A stretch of 64,000 nt of DNA, taken from Lachnospiraceae bacterium G11. GTDB taxonomy: Bacteria > Bacillota > Clostridia > Lachnospirales > Lachnospiraceae. Both the position numbers and the translations under genes were made by a program. The stretch is taken from assembly GCA_900103495.1 (NCBI GenBank), contig FMWZ01000020.1, positions 1-64,000 on the forward strand, given 5' to 3'. Each line of letters starts with the position of its first letter. The first letter of the stretch is position 1. Below the pieces are notes generated by a model. It searched no databases, had not been told where the DNA came from, and was given only the letters and a program-made list of their open reading frames with translations. Shown piece after piece: positions 8,348 to 16,602 of the stretch.

Positions 8348-8716
8348 ATGACAATTTATAAGTGCATGCACTGTGGAAACATGGTCATGAGTGTTAAGAG
8401 TTCGGGAGTTCCCATGGTTTGCTGTGGAGATCAGATGACTGAGCTTATCCCTGGAACAAGCGACGGTGCCGTTGAGAAGCACGTACCTGTTTATGAGGTA
8501 AAGGACGGCAAGGTTACTGTTAACGTAGGAAGCGTAGATCATCCTATGATTGCAGAGCATTACATCGAGTGGGTTGCTATTGAGACCAACTTAGGATGCA
8601 GAATGACAAAGCTTAAACCCGAGACAGCACCCAAGTGTGTATTTACTCTTGAAGAAGGAGAAACAGTTAAAGAAGTTTTGGCTTACTGTAACTTGCACGG
8701 ACTCTGGAAAGCATGA
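8348..8716 (+). CDS. dfx: Desulfoferrodoxin (2Fe superoxide reductase)
   Basis: 122 residues, normal length. The N-terminal desulforedoxin domain binds one iron through CMHC (residues 6-9) and the VCCGD pair near 25-26. The neelaredoxin domain supplies the catalytic Fe(His4Cys) site: His in EKHVP, His residues in VDHPM and EHYIEW, and Cys/His in AYCNLHGLWK at the end. It reduces superoxide to peroxide without making oxygen, suiting an anaerobe. It heads the operon with thioredoxin, rubrerythrin (which removes the peroxide) and a Crp-type regulator. The ribosome site GGAGGG is 6-7 nt before the ATG. Confidence 0.95.
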   Translation: MTIYKCMHCGNMVMSVKSSGVPMVCCGDQMTELIPGTSDGAVEKHVPVYEVKDGKVTVNVGSVDHPMIAEHYIEWVAIETNLGCRMTKLKPETAPKCVFTLEEGETVKEVLAYCNLHGLWKA

Positions 8717-8724
8717 GGTGAAAT

Positions 8725-9039
8725 ATGAGCGAAATAGCTTTAAATGCAAGTAATTTTGATGAGACAGTTTTAAAATCAGATATTCCTGTAGTGGTAGATT
8801 TCTGGGCACCCTGGTGTGGCCCCTGCAAGATGTTTGCACCTACCCTTGCGAAGTTTGCGGAAGTAACAGAGGGCAAAGTCCTGGTTGGAAAGGTAAATGT
8901 TGACGACGAACAGGATCTTGCCATGAAATACGGAGTTGCTAGTATCCCTACAATTCTCGTATTTAAAAATGGTGAGATAGCTAACAAGAAAGTCGGTGGC
9001 TTAAGCCTTGACCAGTTAAACGAGTTTGTAGGAATCTGA
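8725..9039 (+). CDS. trxA: Thioredoxin
   Basis: 104 residues with the full thioredoxin fold and the redox motif WCGPC (about 30-34) after VVVDFWAP. The cis-Pro is in ASIPTILVF. It starts 8 nt after the desulfoferrodoxin stop and is followed by rubrerythrin 36 nt on. It probably acts as a cytoplasmic electron donor or general disulfide reductase in the same oxidative stress operon. Confidence 0.95.
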   Translation: MSEIALNASNFDETVLKSDIPVVVDFWAPWCGPCKMFAPTLAKFAEVTEGKVLVGKVNVDDEQDLAMKYGVASIPTILVFKNGEIANKKVGGLSLDQLNEFVGI

Positions 9040-9075
9040 CAAACGGGAATCATAATTGAAAAGGAGATATAAATA

Positions 9076-9612
9076 ATGAGCAGATACGCAGGTACACAGA
9101 CCGAGAAGAATCTTCAGGCAGCATTTGCAGGAGAATCTCAGGCAAGAAACAAATATACTTATTTCGCATCAAAGGCTAAAAAGGAAGGTTTTGAGCAGAT
9201 TGCTGATCTTTTCTTAAAGACAGCCGACAACGAGAAAGAGCACGCTAAGATGTGGTTCAAGGAATTGGAGGGTATCGGTGATACTGCTGCTAACCTTGCT
9301 GCTGCAGCTGACGGCGAGAACTACGAGTGGACAGATATGTATGAGGACTTTGCCAAGACCGCAGAGGCTGAGGGCTTCAAGGATCTTGCAGTTAAGTTCA
9401 GACTTGTAGCTGCCATCGAGAAGAGACACGAGGAGAGATATCGTGCACTTCTTAAGAATGTGGAAGCTCAGGAAGTATTTGCAAAGAGCGAAGTAAAGGT
9501 TTGGGAGTGCCGTAACTGCGGACACATTGTTGTTGGCACAAAGGCTCCTGATGTATGTCCTACATGCGCACATCCTCAGAGCTACTTTGAAGTACACGCA
9601 GAGAATTACTAA
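9076..9612 (+). CDS. rbr: Rubrerythrin
   Basis: 178 residues. The N-terminal ferritin-like four-helix domain carries the diiron ligands, visible as ExxH repeats in NEKEHAKM and IEKRHEER plus the early Glu in [11 protein letters not shown]. The C-terminal rubredoxin domain has CRNCGH and CPTCAH. It reduces hydrogen peroxide in the cytoplasm of anaerobes, taking over the product of the superoxide reductase encoded two genes upstream. Strong ribosome site (AAGGAG). Confidence 0.97.
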   Translation: MSRYAGTQTEKNLQAAFAGESQARNKYTYFASKAKKEGFEQIADLFLKTADNEKEHAKMWFKELEGIGDTAANLAAAADGENYEWTDMYEDFAKTAEAEGFKDLAVKFRLVAAIEKRHEERYRALLKNVEAQEVFAKSEVKVWECRNCGHIVVGTKAPDVCPTCAHPQSYFEVHAENY

Positions 9613-9614
9613 TT

Positions 9615-10274
9615 ATGGTTTGCGAACTGTTTGATTCCATTACCGAAGAAGAACAGAAAAAGATGCTTACCTGCGCGGCAGCAAAGGAGAGATCCTTCGC
9701 TGCCGGCGAATATATTTTCAGACAGGGCGATTCGCCAAAGAGCATGTATCTGGTCCTTAAGGGCAGCGTCATGGTGGCCAAGGATTTTGTCACCGGAAAA
9801 AGAAGCGTTCTCTTTATAGTTTACGAGAAGGACGTTTTCGGAGAAATGTTCGCTTTTTCCAATGAGAGCCAGTTTTGGTACGACGCCATTGCCAATGAAC
9901 CGGTAACGGTTCTAGAGATACCTTTTGGGTTCTTCTTTGGCTTTTGTGAAAACGCATGCAGAAAACACCAGACAATAGTCAAGAACATGCTGGGGATTTT
10001 CTCAAAGAAGAGTTTTATGATGACCAAGAAGCTTTATCTTCTGTCAGGGAAAACGCTTAGAGAGAGAATATCCATGTGGGTTCTTGATCTTGCCGGAGAA
10101 AAGGATTCCTTTAAGTCTGACATGAACAGAGAGGAATTATCCGACTATCTGGGAACAACCAGGCCGTCCCTTTCAAGGGAGTTAATGGCCATGCAGGATG
10201 AGGGCCTTATTGAGGTGGAACGTTCATCCTTCAAAATCAAAGACCGGGAAGGTCTGGAGTATTACGCGGAGTAG
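9615..10274 (+). CDS. Crp/Fnr-family transcriptional regulator
   Basis: 219 residues: a cyclic-nucleotide-binding-like beta-roll (about 15-130), dimer helix, and a C-terminal winged helix whose recognition helix reads TTRPSLSREL (about 182-191). No N-terminal cysteine cluster of classical Fnr is seen; scattered Cys residues occur at 3, 20 and near 112-117. It begins 2 nt after the rubrerythrin stop with no clear ribosome site, so it is probably translationally coupled. It likely controls its own operon and grcA through the two GTAAC-N4-GTTAC sites. The signal could be redox, NO or a metabolite; HcpR-like function is possible but not shown. Confidence 0.88.
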   Translation: MVCELFDSITEEEQKKMLTCAAAKERSFAAGEYIFRQGDSPKSMYLVLKGSVMVAKDFVTGKRSVLFIVYEKDVFGEMFAFSNESQFWYDAIANEPVTVLEIPFGFFFGFCENACRKHQTIVKNMLGIFSKKSFMMTKKLYLLSGKTLRERISMWVLDLAGEKDSFKSDMNREELSDYLGTTRPSLSRELMAMQDEGLIEVERSSFKIKDREGLEYYAE

Positions 10275-10294
10275 ATTTTCTACTCCGCTTTTTT
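10266..10294 (+). terminator. Intrinsic terminator of the dfx operon
   Basis: Stem GCGGAGTAGA (10266-10275) with its 3' arm at 10279-10288 and T6 at 10289-10294. The stem overlaps the stop codon of the Crp-type gene. Confidence 0.9.
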
Positions 10295-10337
10295 GTGACC
10301 AATTTATTAATGTTTCTTTAAAAAAACAATGTGCATC

Positions 10338-10365
10338 TTTCATTTTATAAAAGATATGTTAGAAT
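10338..10365 (+). promoter_or_regulatory. Promoter of the L,D-transpeptidase gene (near-leaderless)
   Basis: TAGAAT at 10360-10365 with a weak TTTCAT at 10338-10343 (16-bp spacing). The start would fall about 3 nt before the ATG at 10375, and there is no ribosome site. Part of a recurring pattern in this window. Confidence 0.4.
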
Positions 10366-10374
10366 GATGATGCT

Positions 10375-11766
10375 ATGGAAGAAAAGAAGAAGATAAACAA
10401 AGCAATAATAGCCGTAATTGCTTCCCTCGGTGTAATAACAGCGGGGCTTTTTGGCTATGTAATATATATGGATGCAACAAAGCCTGTGTTTAATCTGAAC
10501 ACAGACAGCCTTTCCATCGAGGCAGGGGATGGCTTTGATCCCCTGGATTACGTATCTTTTGTCAAGAATGTGGATGAGAAAACCATCGACATCGACAACC
10601 CGGTTCAGACAGGAATTCTTGGTGAGTACCAGGTATATTACGGAGCAGGCCAGGAAATCAAAGCTTTAAAGGTTACCGTGGAGGACACTAAAGCTCCAAC
10701 TTTCACCATTAAGCCCGGTACCCACGAGTACTATACGGATGAGAAGATTGCACCGGAGGATTTGATTTACACCTTAAGTGATGAAACAGATGTTGATGTA
10801 AGCCTTGATTACGAGGGCCAGAATTTTACCGAACCCGGTGATTACAAGCTTAAGGTTGTGGCTTCAGATGCCGCCGGAAACGAAACAGTCAGATTTGCCA
10901 ACATTAAAATAAGCAAGAAGGATACTACCCCTCCTGAAATCTGGGGAGTAATTGATGTTGTAATTGTTGAGGGAGATTCCCTTGATTTAATGAACGGTAT
11001 CCAGGTTTTTGATGACATAGATGAGAATCCTTCCCTTGAAATAGAAGGTGAATATGATAAGGAAAAGCCCGGCGAGTACCGGATTAAATATATAGCAAAG
11101 GATGCTTCAGACAACGAATCCAGCGCCGAAAGACTTATAAGAGTTGAGCCCGAAATCATAGTTCCCGTTGAAAGACCTGCGGGAATCGAACCCTTCACCG
11201 GTGATGTTACTAACTACATTCCTCAGGGAGGAAGCGTTGGCTGGGACGCAACGGGAATTAGAAAGCAACCCTATCTCGTAGCTGTAAACAGAGCCATGAA
11301 TACCGTTACCGTATACGGCAAGGATGAGAACGGAAACTACACAATTCCTGTGAAGGCCTTTGCCTGCAGTGTGGGAAGAGAAGGCCATGAGACAATAACC
11401 GGCACATATAAGACCACAGACCGATTCCCCTGGTGTTACATGGTTGACGGAACCTGGGGAAGATATGCCATAAGAATTAGTGGCGGATACATGTTCCACT
11501 CCATCGGATACTACGAGAGAAAGGAAGATACTCTTGAGTACGATGAGTTTAATAAGCTGGGAACCCCTGCAAGCCTTGGCTGCGTAAGACTTTGCCTTTC
11601 AGATATTTATTGGCTTTACGCTTACTGCCCCACCGGCTTTAGAACCGTAATCTACGATGATTACGAATCCGCGGGACCTCTTGGCAAACCTACGCCTCCA
11701 ATGATTGATACCTCAAATGAGTTCACCAGAGGTTGGGATCCCACAGATCCTGAGTATCCATATTAG
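10375..11766 (+). CDS. Membrane-anchored L,D-transpeptidase with Ig-like repeats
   Basis: 463 residues. One membrane helix at about 9-31 anchors it with the C-terminus outside. Two to three bacterial Ig-like (DUF5011-type) repeats follow (about 40-265), seen from recurring GEY(Q/R)xxY and VxDTxAPxF patterns. The YkuD catalytic domain is about 300-425, with the His in MFHSIGY and the nucleophile in ASLGCVRL (Cys near 400); the usual SHGC motif has Leu for His. It would make 3-3 cross-links in peptidoglycan or attach proteins to it, with the Ig repeats spanning the wall. It has its own promoter. Confidence 0.9.
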   Translation: MEEKKKINKAIIAVIASLGVITAGLFGYVIYMDATKPVFNLNTDSLSIEAGDGFDPLDYVSFVKNVDEKTIDIDNPVQTGILGEYQVYYGAGQEIKALKVTVEDTKAPTFTIKPGTHEYYTDEKIAPEDLIYTLSDETDVDVSLDYEGQNFTEPGDYKLKVVASDAAGNETVRFANIKISKKDTTPPEIWGVIDVVIVEGDSLDLMNGIQVFDDIDENPSLEIEGEYDKEKPGEYRIKYIAKDASDNESSAERLIRVEPEIIVPVERPAGIEPFTGDVTNYIPQGGSVGWDATGIRKQPYLVAVNRAMNTVTVYGKDENGNYTIPVKAFACSVGREGHETITGTYKTTDRFPWCYMVDGTWGRYAIRISGGYMFHSIGYYERKEDTLEYDEFNKLGTPASLGCVRLCLSDIYWLYAYCPTGFRTVIYDDYESAGPLGKPTPPMIDTSNEFTRGWDPTDPEYPY

Positions 11767-11776
11767 AAAGCAAATG

Positions 11777-11785
11777 TGTTAATAT
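11777..11785 (+). promoter_or_regulatory. Extended -10 promoter of the VWA/MoxR pair (leaderless)
   Basis: TGT followed by TAATAT (11780-11785) is an extended -10 element. A start 7 nt downstream falls on the A of the ATG at 11792. No ribosome site precedes that ATG, so the transcript may be leaderless. Inferred from sequence only. Confidence 0.4.
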
Positions 11786-11791
11786 ATACAT

Positions 11792-13072
11792 ATGACTGAT
11801 GAAGCAACCATTTTAAGTTATGCCGAGAAGGTAATAAATCTCGCAAGAGACACCATAACAGTTCGCTTCAGATTCTTTGATTCAGCATTGGCCAAGGTAA
11901 GCTTCGAAAGCCGCATCGGAATCAAAGGTTATGTTTTTGACGGCACAAAACTGATTTACGATCCATATATACTTTTAAATGATTATAAGGAGGAGTCCTC
12001 ATTCGCTTTGAGGCTCCTCCTTCATGTGCTTTTTCACGCAATTTTAATGCACCCCTACAGGTTTGATAAGACGGAGGAAAAGTACTGGAATATAGCTTCA
12101 GACATTGCAGTAGAGAATATAATTCTTTCAATGGAAATTCCCGAGGCCACGCTGCTTAGGGATGGTGAGGAAAGAATAATTCTAAGCCGTCTTTCAAAAT
12201 GGGTACCTAACCTCACTGCCGATGCACTGTACAGAGAGTTTGTGGTTGGCGGCATCTCCCACGATTCCGAGGAGAAGTATGCTAAGCTCTTTAAGTTTGA
12301 TACCCACAGACCAAGGGCCACATACAAGGATGAACCCAAGGAGATTTTTACCAAGGAAGACTGGGAGAAAATAGCCGAGCGAGTAAAGGCGGAGCTTAAG
12401 TCTTTTTCCAAGGATATTACAGGCGGGGAGTCCATATTACAGAACCTTAAGGAAAGCACCAAGAAGCGCTACGATTACGATGAGATTCTTAATCGCTTTG
12501 CGGTGATGAGCGAAGAGATTAAGGTTAACCCCGACGAGTTCGACTATATCTACTACACCTACGGTCTTGACACCTACGGAAACATGCCCCTAATCGAACC
12601 TCTCGAGTACGCCGAGGAAAAGCGAATCAAGGAATTTGTCATAGCCATCGATACCTCGGCTTCCGTAAGAGGCAAGATGGTTGAAGGGTTCCTTAACAAG
12701 ACCTACGACATTCTCTCGAAATCCGTAAGCTTTTCGGAGAAGCTGAATGTCCACATAGTTCAGTGTGATTCTAAAATCACTCAGGATACGGTGATAGAAT
12801 CCAAGAACGATTTGAAGAAGGCCGCCGACAACTTTAAAATCAAAGGTTTTGGAGCCACGGACTTCAGGCCGGTGTTCGCATATGTGGATCAGTTAATCAG
12901 AGATGAAAAGATTAAGAACCTGAAGGGCCTTATCTATTTTACAGACGGATACGGAATTTACCCCGAGTCGCCGCCCCGCTACGACACGCTCTTTGTTTTT
13001 GACAGGGAGGATGAGTACAGAATGCCGGTGCCGGGTTGGGCAATCAAAGTGATATTGGAGGATGAGGAATGA
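11792..13072 (+). CDS. VWA-like protein with degenerate metallopeptidase domain (DUF2201 family)
   Basis: 426 residues. The N-terminal domain (about 1-260) matches putative metallopeptidases that pair with MoxR ATPases, but the expected HExxH zinc motif reads HVLFH in LLLHVLFHAILMH, losing the catalytic Glu. The C-terminal VWA-like domain (about 285-425) has the MIDAS motif DTSAS and the later TDG. The stop overlaps the start of the AAA+ gene in ATGA, implying coupled translation. Such pairs act as chaperone-like modules for metal insertion or complex remodelling; the client here is unknown. Confidence 0.85.
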   Translation: MTDEATILSYAEKVINLARDTITVRFRFFDSALAKVSFESRIGIKGYVFDGTKLIYDPYILLNDYKEESSFALRLLLHVLFHAILMHPYRFDKTEEKYWNIASDIAVENIILSMEIPEATLLRDGEERIILSRLSKWVPNLTADALYREFVVGGISHDSEEKYAKLFKFDTHRPRATYKDEPKEIFTKEDWEKIAERVKAELKSFSKDITGGESILQNLKESTKKRYDYDEILNRFAVMSEEIKVNPDEFDYIYYTYGLDTYGNMPLIEPLEYAEEKRIKEFVIAIDTSASVRGKMVEGFLNKTYDILSKSVSFSEKLNVHIVQCDSKITQDTVIESKNDLKKAADNFKIKGFGATDFRPVFAYVDQLIRDEKIKNLKGLIYFTDGYGIYPESPPRYDTLFVFDREDEYRMPVPGWAIKVILEDEE

Positions 13073-14544
13073 ACATAAGAGAAGCAAAGGATTATATAAA
13101 GGATACGGTCCAGTTATACCTGACAAAGGACGAGTTCGGAGACTATAGGATTCCTGTGGTAAGGCAGCGCCCCATTTTCTTACTGGGAGCTCCCGGAATA
13201 GGAAAGACTGCGGTTATGAGCCAGATTGCATCGGAGCTTGATATTGCTTTGGTGAGCTATTCCATGACCCACCACACAAGACAGTCTGCCCTTGGCCTTC
13301 CCTTCATCGAGAAGAAAGAATATGCAGGTAAAAACTACAGTGTCTCCGAATACACCATGAGTGAAATCATCGCCTCCGTTTATGACACCATGGAGGAAAG
13401 CGGAGTAAAGGAAGGTATTTTATTCCTTGATGAGATTAACTGTGTTTCGGAAACCCTCTACCCTTCCATGCTTCAGTTCCTGCAGTATAAGGTTTTCGGT
13501 AAGCATACCGTTCCTGAAGGCTGGGTTATTGTAACCGCAGGAAACCCCCCGGAATTTAATAAGGCCGTAAGGGAGTTTGATGTTGTTACTCTGGACAGAC
13601 TAAAGGTTATAGAGGTTGAGGCAGACTATCCCGCCTGGAAAAAGTACGCCTTCGATGCAGGTCTTCACGGCTCCATTCTCAATTTCCTGGAGTCAAACAG
13701 GGATTATTTCTATGGAGTAGAAACCACCGCTTTTGGCAAAAATTATGTTACGGCCAGAGGCTGGGAAGACCTCTCAGATATTATCAAGCTCTATGAAGAG
13801 TCCGGAAAGAAGGTTACTGAAAGTCTCGTAGGTCAATATATTAAGAACGAGACTGTTGTAAAAGAGTACACTGCTTACTATGACCTCTACAACAAATATA
13901 AGAGACAGTATGACGTGGAGGGCGTTTTTGAAGGCAAGGTTGATGAGAAGATGGTGAAGGCCGTTTCTAAGGCAGCAGTTGATGAGAGACTTGCCCTTAC
14001 CGGACTTCTTTCGGATGTGGTTAAATCAGAGATTAAAGATATTATGAGAAGGCAGCAGGTTTTGAAAGATGTAAGACCCTCCCTTTCAAGAATGACCTCC
14101 GGAGAAGAAAAGGATATTGCAGGATATATAAAGACCCTTGTAAAGGCAAGAGAAAAGATAATTGCAGACAAGCAAAGAGCAGGCTCCTTAACGGCAGCAG
14201 AAAAGACAGAGGGAAAGAGAATCATTGCGCTCTATAAAGACCTGTCAAAGCAGGCCGGCACACCAGATGAGGTAAAGACGTTTTTTAACGGCGAGATTGG
14301 AGCCCTGAAAGAAAGGGTGGCCACGGAGCAAAAGAGGCTTGATAATCTCTTTGCCGCCATGAGTAAGATTTTTGGTGAGGAGTCCAATGAGATGTTAGTT
14401 CTTGTTACAGAACTCACCCTTGGCAAGGATACCGCGGACTTCTTTGCAAGCTTTGGCTCCGATTCCTACGAGAAGTACAACGCCCTTCTCATGGTAGGTG
14501 ACCGAAAAGAAACCCTCCGCAAGGAAATCCTCAACATACTTTAG
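13069..14544 (+). CDS. MoxR-type AAA+ ATPase
   Basis: 491 residues. The AAA+ core has Walker A GAPGIGKT (about 43-50), Walker B ILFLDEIN (about 122-129) and a sensor Asn in VTAGNPPE. The C-terminal part beyond residue 290 is helical and charged, longer than in minimal MoxR proteins. It overlaps the VWA-like gene by four bases. It would couple ATP hydrolysis to remodelling through the VWA partner's MIDAS site. No client gene sits next to the pair; the following gene is a metal importer, but it has its own control region. Confidence 0.9.
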   Translation: MNIREAKDYIKDTVQLYLTKDEFGDYRIPVVRQRPIFLLGAPGIGKTAVMSQIASELDIALVSYSMTHHTRQSALGLPFIEKKEYAGKNYSVSEYTMSEIIASVYDTMEESGVKEGILFLDEINCVSETLYPSMLQFLQYKVFGKHTVPEGWVIVTAGNPPEFNKAVREFDVVTLDRLKVIEVEADYPAWKKYAFDAGLHGSILNFLESNRDYFYGVETTAFGKNYVTARGWEDLSDIIKLYEESGKKVTESLVGQYIKNETVVKEYTAYYDLYNKYKRQYDVEGVFEGKVDEKMVKAVSKAAVDERLALTGLLSDVVKSEIKDIMRRQQVLKDVRPSLSRMTSGEEKDIAGYIKTLVKAREKIIADKQRAGSLTAAEKTEGKRIIALYKDLSKQAGTPDEVKTFFNGEIGALKERVATEQKRLDNLFAAMSKIFGEESNEMLVLVTELTLGKDTADFFASFGSDSYEKYNALLMVGDRKETLRKEILNIL

Positions 14545-14593
14545 GTGCAAAATGGGGACAGGCCCCAAATTGCACATACATCCCCCCGGGGGG
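14545..14593 (+). other. Hairpin and G/C palindrome between MoxR and cbiM
   Basis: 14545-14575 folds as GTGCAA/TTGCAC with an inner TGGGG/CCCCA stem, beginning at the moxR stop. The GGGGACAGGCCCC core recalls REP-like elements seen in other bacteria, but only one copy is in this window. CCCCCCGGGGGG at 14582-14593 is a perfect 12-bp palindrome. No T-run follows, so this is a poor terminator. Confidence 0.45.
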
Positions 14594-14611
14594 TTTGTGG
14601 AAGATGCTATG

Positions 14612-14649
14612 CCTCCTATATAATGAAGTCGATATCATTATATGGGAGG
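14612..14649 (+). promoter_or_regulatory. 15-bp-arm palindrome over the cbiM promoter and ribosome site
   Basis: Arms 14612-14626 and 14635-14649 pair over 15 bp with one G-T and an 8-nt loop. The left arm contains TATAAT (14619-14624), with TTGTGG 18 bp upstream. The right arm ends in GGGAGG (14644-14649), the ribosome site of cbiM. As DNA it looks like an operator covering -10 and start; as RNA, if transcription begins upstream, it would hide the ribosome site. Either way it probably controls metal uptake. No cobalamin riboswitch is seen. Confidence 0.6.
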
Positions 14650-14658
14650 TATTTCTTT

Positions 14659-15711
14659 ATGCATATGGCAGATGCCTTGTTGGCCCCCGCTGTCGCAGCT
14701 ACAATGTATGTGGCTTCAGGAACAGGTGCCGGTTTTTCAATCAACAAACTTAGGAAGGACGACGAACCTCAGAAGTTGCCTGTTATGGCAGTTACTTCTG
14801 CTCTTGTTTTTGCAGGGCAGATGATTAACTATACAATTCCCGGAACAGGTTCTTCAGGACACATGTGCGGAGGCATGTTATTATCTGCACTCCTTGGACC
14901 TCAGGCGGGATTCTTATCGATGATAGTAATCCTTGCAATCCAGTGTTTATTCTTTGCGGACGGAGGACTGATGGCTCTTGGAGCCAATGTGTGGAACATG
15001 GCATTTTACGGGTGCTTTATAGGGTATTACCTGATATGGCGTCCTTTTATGAGAAGTAAAATATTCGGAGACAACAGAAACGGTCAGAGATGGAGAATTA
15101 TTCTTGCGTCAATTATCGGCTGTGTTGTTACTCTTCAGATGGGAGCTTTCTCTGTTGTGCTTGAAACAAGCATTTCAGGAATCACAGAGCTTCCCTTTGG
15201 TGCATTCGTTGCTTTGATGCAGCCTATACACCTTGCAATCGGTCTTGTGGAAGGACTCATTACCTCAGCGGTACTGATTTTCGTATACGAGACAAGATCT
15301 GAACTTTTGCAGGACGTAAATGTTTCTGAGAATGATAAGAAGGGCTCCTTAAAGAGCGTCATCGTTACACTCGGTGTTGCTGCCCTTGTAATCGGTGGAG
15401 GCTTAAGCCTTTTTGCAAGCTCCAATCCTGACGGACTTGAGTGGGCACTCTTCGGAAACGCAGAGGAAGGATATGCCGAGAACATGGGACTTGACGAAGA
15501 TAACTTCGGTATTGAAAGCAGTGTAGCTGAGAAGGCCGGGGCTATTCAGGAAACCACTTCTTTCCTGCCGGACTATGCATTCCCTGACAGCGAAGCGGCT
15601 GTGGGAACCACTGTTTCAGGTATTGTGGGTTCGGCAATCGTAGCAGGTGTTGCAGTTCTTATCTGCTTCGCAGGCGGATTCTTCAGAAAGAAAAAGAAAG
15701 CCGAAGCATAA
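14659..15711 (+). CDS. cbiM: Ni/Co ECF transporter substrate-binding component (CbiM/NikMN type)
   Basis: 350 residues from the ATG at 14659. I prefer this start because the family requires Met-His at the very N-terminus (here MHMADALLAP) to bind the metal, and GGGAGG lies 9 nt before it; the frame is open upstream to 14545. About seven membrane segments form the CbiM domain (1-215). A C-terminal extension with PDGLEWA and LPDYAF plus a last helix matches the CbiN/NikN (PDGLE) part fused on. With CbiQ and CbiO downstream it would import Co2+ or Ni2+; which metal cannot be told from sequence. Confidence 0.9.
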   Translation: MHMADALLAPAVAATMYVASGTGAGFSINKLRKDDEPQKLPVMAVTSALVFAGQMINYTIPGTGSSGHMCGGMLLSALLGPQAGFLSMIVILAIQCLFFADGGLMALGANVWNMAFYGCFIGYYLIWRPFMRSKIFGDNRNGQRWRIILASIIGCVVTLQMGAFSVVLETSISGITELPFGAFVALMQPIHLAIGLVEGLITSAVLIFVYETRSELLQDVNVSENDKKGSLKSVIVTLGVAALVIGGGLSLFASSNPDGLEWALFGNAEEGYAENMGLDEDNFGIESSVAEKAGAIQETTSFLPDYAFPDSEAAVGTTVSGIVGSAIVAGVAVLICFAGGFFRKKKKAEA

Positions 15712-15746
15712 ATTTAGTTTAAATTGAGTAGAGATAAGTTATAATT

Positions 15747-15770
15747 AAGGGGCGTCGTTTGATGCCCCTT
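15747..15770 (+). terminator. Hairpin between cbiM and cbiQ (weak terminator)
   Basis: AAGGGGC (15747-15753) pairs with GCCCCTT (15764-15770), extended inward by GTC/GAT with a GTTT loop. The following ATTGATTCTT is only mildly T-rich, so it may attenuate rather than stop transcription into cbiQ. Confidence 0.45.
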
Positions 15771-15794
15771 ATTGATTCTTAAAGGTATTCACAT

Positions 15795-16598
15795 ATGAAC
15801 AAAATGCAAAAGGCCCTTAGAGAGCTCTCTGAAATGGATGAGCTCTCGGCACGAACTTCGCCAATTCACTCATTGCACCCTGCGGCGAAATTCCTTACGA
15901 CAATTGCATATATCATGGTTGTTCTTTCCTTTGACAAGTACGACTTAAACGGGCTGTTTCCAATGATTCTCTGGCCCATCGTTTTATTCCAGGTCAGCGG
16001 AACAAATGTGAGGAGCTGTTTTTACAAGCTAAGAATTGTTCTTCCCCTGGTAATGGCTGTGGGTCTTTTTAACCCGTTTTTCGACAAAGAGATTATGGTC
16101 AGAATCGGAGGAGTGGCAATATCCGGCGGTGTAATCTCCATGATTACCCTGATGCTTAAAGGTGTTTACTGCCTGATGGCATCCTTCCTTTTAATGGCTA
16201 CCACGAAAATTGACAATCTTTGTGCTGCCCTCAGAAAGCTCCACATTCCGTCAATGATAGTATCTCTTCTCTTGCTCACCTATCGATATGTGGGAGTAAT
16301 GACTGAGGAACTTGCGGTAATGACGGACGCTTATCACTTAAGGGCACCGAATCAGAAGGGCATACACGTATCTGCCTGGGGCTCATTTCTGGGACAACTT
16401 TTGCTCAGAAGTATGGACAAAGCTCAGGAAATCTACTCGGCCATGCTCCTTCGGGGTTATCACGAGCATTTCCATTATTCGGAAAACAGGCGGTTTAATG
16501 CCCATGATGCCATATTCTTGGCAATTGCGGTTACAATCTTTGTAATCCTTCGATTATATAATCTGACCGAGGTCCTTGGCGGTCTGGTTGTGAGGTAA
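15795..16598 (+). CDS. cbiQ: ECF transporter transmembrane component CbiQ
   Basis: 267 residues with about five or six membrane segments. The coupling region that contacts the ATPase is visible as RSMDKAQEIYSAMLLRGY (about 210-227), the counterpart of the Ala-Arg-Gly motifs of EcfT proteins. The N-terminal cytoplasmic part has the usual LHPAAKFL segment. It lies 4 nt before cbiO and 83 nt after cbiM. It transmits ATP-driven movement to CbiM. Confidence 0.93.
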   Translation: MNKMQKALRELSEMDELSARTSPIHSLHPAAKFLTTIAYIMVVLSFDKYDLNGLFPMILWPIVLFQVSGTNVRSCFYKLRIVLPLVMAVGLFNPFFDKEIMVRIGGVAISGGVISMITLMLKGVYCLMASFLLMATTKIDNLCAALRKLHIPSMIVSLLLLTYRYVGVMTEELAVMTDAYHLRAPNQKGIHVSAWGSFLGQLLLRSMDKAQEIYSAMLLRGYHEHFHYSENRRFNAHDAIFLAIAVTIFVILRLYNLTEVLGGLVVR

Positions 16599-16602
16599 AT
16601 AA

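Noticed and set aside
14545-14658. Cobalamin or NiCo riboswitch before cbiM
   Set aside because: The region is short and lacks the conserved cores I know; only simple hairpins are visible.
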